Source: Lepidostoma basale
Taxonomy: Eukaryota > Arthropoda > Insecta > Trichoptera > Lepidostomatidae
Direction of reading: 5' to 3'
Assembly (NCBI GenBank): GCA_022606425.2
Contig: JAHDVF020000447.1
Span: forward strand, 162,001-226,000
DNA: 64,000 nucleotides
The translations under genes were made by a program, and so were the position numbers. Position 1 is the stretch's first letter; each line of letters starts with the position of its first letter. Below, piece by piece: positions 60,201 to 64,000 of this stretch. The notes beneath the pieces were generated by a model. The model did not search any database. It had not been told where the DNA came from and saw only the letters and a program-made list of their open reading frames with translations.

Positions 60201-62192
60201 AGGCATAGGCCTTGTTGGCCTTGTACTTGTCCTCGAAGTACCACGCCGTGCGCTGGTAGAGCTCCTCCAGCTGCTCGTCGGAGCCGTAGTGCAGCAGCTC
60301 CGCCACGTGCCGCAGGATGGAGTTCACGGCCTTGGCCTTGGCGTAGCGCTCGTTGCACTTCTCCACGTCCTCCGGCGACACGCGCCGCTTCGACAGATCT
60401 ATGTACCCTGACACACACACACACACACACCATTACATTACATTCTAATGAGAGGAGAATAATCAGTGCGAATGAAAACATCTGTTTTATAGCAAAAAGA
60501 GTGTTCCAAAATAAAATGTTCCTAAGAAAAACATATTATCATTGACATAATAAGGCAAAATACCCAATGAACAGCCAGCAACTAGCACATGTATCTACAA
60601 TGAGAGATCATCTATGAGAGTAGGCTGACTTTTCATGCACATATCGAGAGGATTTGTGACATTGCACTGAGGATGTTGGGCTTCATATTCCGGACCGAGA
60701 GAGTTTTCAGGGATTCTAATGTGCTCAGAGTCCTATACAACGCGTTGGTTCGGAGCAGACTCGAAAGTGGTTCTATGATATGGAGTCCTTACGTGGCGAG
60801 TTATGCTGGAGAGGGTTCAGAAATAATTTCTGAGGTATCACTAAATGAGGGAGTATGGTAGTTATCCGTGGCTCTATCCCACGGCATTTCTTTTGGGAAT
60901 GCTCGGAACCAATTCTCTACAGCTTCCTAATTACCCATTCCTATAGATTAATCTCGGGGATATTTCGAGAGCTCGGCCGTGCTGGAGGATGTTGGTCTTT
61001 TTGTCCCCGATAGATATCTCCGACAGCGACAGCACAGATTGTTTTACCTACCGGCCGCCAGAACCAATCTGCCTCTGGTGACACCGGTGGGAAGAGCAAT
61101 AAGTCTGCTGAACGCAGTCTCCTCGGAGATCGACGTATTTCATATTAGTGAAAGTATGTTCAGGGGACAAATACTCTTGACTTTAGAAAGCATCTTGTCT
61201 TTCTAATGTGGAACCATCTCTAATTTTTGTAAATGTCTTTTGAGTAAATAAACTGATTTGATTTGAAACATATAATTTTCATCAAATGTAATAATAATTA
61301 ATGTGTTATGAATAAAAATAATAAAATGGTCATTAATTAACACTTTGACTGTGGAGCACTGACCGGGACAGTGGTAAGGGGAGAAGCCAAACGGCAGACC
61401 CTGTCCAGATCAGTCCTTTAACCACCCTACCTGTTTGAACGTACGTGATATGTTCACTTTGACTGTACCATTATACGATATCACGTACGGGCTTGAGAAA
61501 AAGTAATGTACCTAAAATGTACAAAGTTTTAGGGATACACGCGTGTGCCATCAAAACTCGAGTACAAGTCTTCATAAATATGATAGTTTTACAAGGGGCA
61601 GGCCAAGTGTGCAGCCGAGTATTTGATGTTTCGTAATTTAAAAAAATAAAATTATTATACAATTAAATTTCATTAATAAAAAACCTGCTTGTTTTTTGCA
61701 CGTTTCTCGGAAAATAACCCAAAGCTAGGGCGGTTAATATGTGCTTTCCATTTCCAAATCAGTTAATTTCCTAAAAAGTTATCCACCCTCCAATTGTAGT
61801 GCTCCACGGTCAACGATGTTAGAATGTAGAGAAAGGGAGAGAAGCGTGTCAGGAAAGAACAGCGCGGTGTAATAGCTAGTTAGTTAGTTAATATACGAAG
61901 GGAGCCGTTATATGTACAGTGTCTATTGTATGAAATAATATATGTGCGGAGAACCTTTCTCCTTGTCCACTCGGATGACCACGACGGGCTCGGTCTTGCC
62001 GACGCGGATGAGCTTATTGATGGAGCGGATACGACGGCGGGAGAGCTCGGAGAGCAGGATCATGCCCTCGATGTTGTTATACTCCAGCAGGTGCACGTAG
62101 GCGCCCATCTCCGCGATGGAGCGCACGTTGATCATCACCACGTCCTCCACCTCCGGGTACTTCTCCTTGTAAAACCGGCAGCTCAGAGGCAT
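57083..62192 (-). CDS. eIF2alpha: Translation initiation factor eIF2 subunit alpha, complete, 5 coding exons
   Basis: Coding exons: 62192-61955, 60407-60176, 59173-58941, 57465-57350, 57256-57083. Phases agree at all four junctions and give 330 residues plus a TAA stop (insect and human orthologues are about 315-340). eIF2 alpha is the regulatory subunit of the eIF2 ternary complex that brings initiator tRNA to the 40S ribosome in the cytosol. Seen: the S1 RNA-binding fold at residues 1-90 with [10 protein letters not shown], in which Ser51 is the stress-kinase site (PERK, GCN2, PKR type); the [15 protein letters not shown] docking segment at 79-93; the helical domain; the C-terminal alpha/beta domain; and a Glu/Asp-rich tail. 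Every intron contains repeats (SINE, piggyBac remnant, non-LTR fragments) but the coding sequence is intact, so this looks like a live gene. Confidence 0.97.
57350..57465 (-). CDS. eIF2alpha: eIF2 alpha exon 4
   Basis: Completes Val235 and encodes 236-273: [20 protein letters not shown] to GVFNVQMA. Acceptor TTGCAG at 57466-57471, donor GTGAGT at 57344-57349. Confidence 0.96.
57540..57712 (-). mobile_element. SINE-1 copy in eIF2 alpha intron 3
   Basis: Minus strand TGGCAGAGTGGTAAAAGCTC and GGTCCCGGGTTCGATTCCCG; close to the 48710 copy. Confidence 0.88.
57715..57815 (+). repeat. HP-5 arms, decayed
   Basis: ACCAGAAGATGGCACCTAAC, TGCTAAAACTAGTAAAAC: GAAA has become AAAA. Confidence 0.4.
57815..58085 (-). 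mobile_element. R-A fragment
   Basis: AACTAACTAACCACCACAAT, CCATTCGTTCCATATGCCCA. Confidence 0.75.
58325..58700 (+). mobile_element. R-C-like non-LTR RT tail, 118-residue frame
   Basis: [65 protein letters not shown]-stop. Confidence 0.85.
58735..58845 (+). repeat. HP-6 arm
   Basis: GATGCCAGCAAGCCTGGCAA, AACCAGGTGCTATCGAAATA; stem CCAG/CTGG kept, core lost. Confidence 0.4.
58941..59173 (-). CDS. eIF2alpha: eIF2 alpha exon 3
   Basis: Completes Leu157 and encodes 158-234: [20 protein letters not shown] to INLIAPPLY. Acceptor GTGCAG at 59174-59179, donor GTACCT at 58935-58940. Confidence 0.97.
59290..59350 (+). mobile_element. mariner transposase scrap
   Basis: MRNLREAIR matches the 23084 region of the mariner copy, then the similarity stops. 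Confidence 0.5.
59570..59985 (+). mobile_element. piggyBac transposase C-terminal remnant
   Basis: [29 protein letters not shown], one frameshift near 59713, then [31 protein letters not shown]. The CxxC...FC...[13 protein letters not shown] pattern is the Cys-rich end of piggyBac-type transposases. The element end GAGTGGTAAGGG is at about 59981, followed by TCAA (a changed TTAA). Confidence 0.85.
60176..60407 (-). CDS. eIF2alpha: eIF2 alpha exon 2
   Basis: Completes Gly80 and encodes 81-156: [20 protein letters not shown] to [11 protein letters not shown]. Acceptor TGTCAG at 60408-60413, preceded by a GT-repeat tract (to 60430) in place of a normal pyrimidine tract. Donor GTGAGT at 60170-60175. 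Confidence 0.97.
60409..60430 (+). repeat. AC/GT microsatellite at the exon 2 acceptor
   Basis: About ten AC units, GT on the transcribed strand, ending directly at the CAG acceptor. Confidence 0.9.
60630..61265 (+). mobile_element. Jockey/CR1-like RT C-terminal fragment, TTTGAT tail
   Basis: [78 protein letters not shown]; frameshifts; ends AAATAAACTGATTTGATTTG. Confidence 0.85.
61337..61812 (-). mobile_element. MITE-like element, inverse of 150-475
   Basis: Ends TTTGACTGTGGAGCACT and AGTGCTCCACGGTCAAC are inverted repeats. TTAA precedes the left end (61337-61340); the right end reads GATGTTAG. piggyBac-like, old. Confidence 0.65.
61815..61892 (+). mobile_element. R-A 3' scrap
   Basis: GTGTCAGGAAAGAACAGCGC then TAGTTAGTTAGTTAA. 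Confidence 0.65.
61955..62192 (-). CDS. eIF2alpha: eIF2 alpha exon 1 (coding)
   Basis: Residues 1-79 and one base of Gly80: [57 protein letters not shown]. Ser51 is the regulatory phosphosite. The ATG begins right after TTCCAG, so it may sit on the first base of a spliced exon, with the 5' UTR in an upstream exon (possible donor GAG-GTTAAG near 62245). Donor GTTCTC at 61949-61954 is non-consensus. Confidence 0.96.
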
Positions 62193-62244
62193 CTGGAACA
62201 GTATCAGTCTATGGTCACTATCAGCCTGGAGTTGCTTCACTTAA

Positions 62245-62420
62245 CCTCAAATATCATACGCGGTAAACACTGCACCGCACACAAATGTACGCGTCAATTG
62301 TGATACCAGCCGATAATTAAACGTAAATTTTTGACAAATAAGCTGCAAATAAAGGCAATATAATAGAAAAGCGATCCAACACCCGAACAGCGCAGCCTGT
62401 CAAGCCGACATAAATACGAA
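62245..62420 (-). promoter_or_regulatory. Probable 5' UTR/promoter of eIF2 alpha
   Basis: Less AT-rich stretch upstream of the start with CpG dinucleotides (GTACGCGTCAATT). No TATA box recognised. Assignment rests on position only. Confidence 0.35.
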
Positions 62421-62885
62421 ATACAAAATATTGACTTAGATACGTTATATATGAAATTTAATATTTAAAATTTGAAAAATTAAGAAATGTTGTTAACCTT
62501 GTGATAAACCAAATATTTAAAACCCTAAAATAAAACTATCTAAAGCAATATTGCCACTCACGTTGCAAAATTTGACAAGCGCTCACAGTATTGCAAGCTA
62601 AAGGAATTTGTTTATGCATGTTGCCACTATAAAATATGTTTTCCCTTCTTTCAAAGTATTTACTTTCAATATTTGGGGGATAACACTTTTTTAAAAATTC
62701 GCTATAAGTAAATGTGGGGGTAAAATTTTTATGGAAGTGGAGTACATCGTTTATTTTATCATATAAGATTGGTTCTCGATTTTCGGTAGTTAAATACGTT
62801 TATAATGTTGACAAAGCCCAATTATTATCATGAACCTATTTGTTATCTAGCAAAATCAATATACCAAAATTATTCTACTCCGGTC
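62421..62885. other. AT-rich upstream DNA, nothing recognised
   Basis: No frame or repeat-family match. Confidence 0.4.
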
Positions 62886-62889
62886 TCAA

Positions 62890-63095
62890 TCTAATGATTG
62901 GTCTGCAGCAAGGCGACGCATCTCCTCTTCCACTCCGCTCGGTCCTCGGCAACTCTCTTCAACTCCGCATAAGAGGTGCAGCCCATATCTCGGCAAATCT
63001 GGTCTAGGTACTCCTGGCGAGGTCGTCCTCTGCCAATCGATCCCTCGACCATTCCCTCCAACACATTATGCAGGAAACATACGTGTCGCAACAAC
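62890..63095 (-). mobile_element. R-A2-like RT tail fragment
   Basis: LHNVLEGMVEGSIGRGRPRQ, EYLDQICRDMGCTSYAELKR, VAEDRAEWKRRCVALLQTNH-stop. A diverged relative of 34175-34900. Confidence 0.85.
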
Positions 63096-63184
63096 CGAAA
63101 TTATCTTACTCCTAATGCTTGCTAATAATTCAATTGACTTTCAACTAGATACAAATCTTCGACTTACAGGAATGAGGTTAATTT

Positions 63185-64000
63185 TATTTTATTTGGTACA
63201 TCATGTCGTTTCACGCATCAAATCTTGAAGATGACATCAGGAAGATGATGGCTCCCATCAGCGATACATAGATGAAGGCGATTTCTGAAGTTTTCCTCAT
63301 TTCCATTTCCTCCCGAATTTGAATCAAAAGTTCTTCCAAGGTGTGAGGTCGATGTTTAAAAACTTTTTCCTTCAGATAGCCCCACAGGAAAAAGTCGCAA
63401 ATGCTTTGTTTATTCACCGCTCCACGGAATGCTTAAATTGGGTGAACGCGTGGGCCATCCCACGTCACCCCTCAGAGAGACGAGGCGCGCAGGGAACATC
63501 TGTCGCAGTTTTGTCATCGAAACTCGAGCAGTATGGGCCCTAGCACCGTCCTATTGAATATAGATATCTCCTAGATCTGTTTCCTCCATTAGTTCTTCCA
63601 ATTGAGGTTTAAAAAAAAAATTCCAACATTTCGTACGGTTTGTCCATTCTCTTCGAAAAAATACGGCCCAATCACCCCAAATTTGGATATCCCACACCAC
63701 ACAGTGACTTTTGGGTAGTAAAGAGGTCTCTCGTGATGTTGCCTTGGGTTATTTTCAGCCCAGTACCGAAATTCTTGTTTATTCACCGCTCCACGGAGAT
63801 GAAAGTGGGTCTCATCACTACTAAAAAAAGTTGACTTTGCATGCATTCGGTTCAACATTTCTTGGGAGCGATTCATGCGGTTTTTATAGACAGGAGGTTT
63901 TAACTCTTGGACAATCATAATCTTGTAGGGGTGGAATGATAAGTCTTGATGCAAAATCCTCCTTAGTGAGCGGTCAGCAATGCCCAATGCAATTGCATGC
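63185..64000 (-). pseudogene. Mariner-like transposase, broken, runs off right edge
   Basis: From the right: ADRSLRRILHQDLSFHPYKI, VQELKPP, FFSSDETHFHLRGAVNKQEF (first catalytic Asp), YYPKVTVWCGISKFGVIGPY, FFEENGQTVR, then a broken middle and DFFLWGYLKEKVFKHRPHTL (third Asp). This is the mariner/Tc1-type family with a DUF4817-like N-terminus, distinct from the DD34D copy at 22.7 kb. The 37.5-kb fragment would be the N-terminal part of a relative. Confidence 0.85.

Noticed and set aside
61923..62240. In-frame N-terminal extension of eIF2 alpha upstream of MPLS
   Set aside because: The upstream codon is GTG, orthologues start at this Met, and an acceptor-like TTCCAG lies directly before it.

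Overview
The window looks like AT-rich insect DNA, most likely from a lepidopteran. The proteins are insect-like, the exons are short and GC-rich inside AT-rich introns, and the repeats (fragments of non-LTR retroelements with TTAG or GAA tails, tRNA-derived SINEs, mariner, piggyBac and hAT relatives) are of the kind found in moths and butterflies. The order-level call is an inference. I ran no search.

Two host genes lie head-to-tail on the minus strand. (1) eIF2 alpha, five coding exons between 62192 and 57083, reads as a complete 330-residue protein with the conserved Ser51 phosphorylation site. (2) A large STAND/NACHT ATPase with the N-terminal layout of the NWD1/NWD2 family starts at 50592 and leaves the window at the left edge. 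I traced 17 coding exons (50592 down to 913) whose reading phases all agree, giving the first 836 residues: an N-myristoylation-type start (MGNSC), a disordered Gly/Ala/Pro-rich stretch, a DUF4062-like alpha/beta domain, a NACHT P-loop and Walker B, and a following winged-helix/helical region. The WD repeats expected of the family would lie beyond position 1. Intron 1 is about 23.5 kb.

Most of the rest is dead mobile DNA. About 30 fragments belong to one 5'-truncated non-LTR family (called R-A here, 3' tail TTAG repeats). Five or more other reverse-transcriptase families, two SINE families, a mariner with one in-frame stop, a second mariner-like element at the right edge, TTAA-flanked piggyBac-type MITEs, a piggyBac transposase tail, hAT-like elements, and two tandem arrays (10-bp and 46-bp units) make up most of the remainder. 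Several elements are nested.

The most unusual signal is a set of small inverted-repeat elements whose arms carry hammerhead-ribozyme-like cores (CTGANGA, stem II, GAAA, short self-complementary stem III, cleavage triplet). At least four sites have the full CTGANGA core, and stem II shows compensatory changes between copies. Such ribozymes are known from Penelope-like retroelements and retrozymes. Here they sit in several distinct families in the introns of the NACHT gene and around eIF2 alpha.
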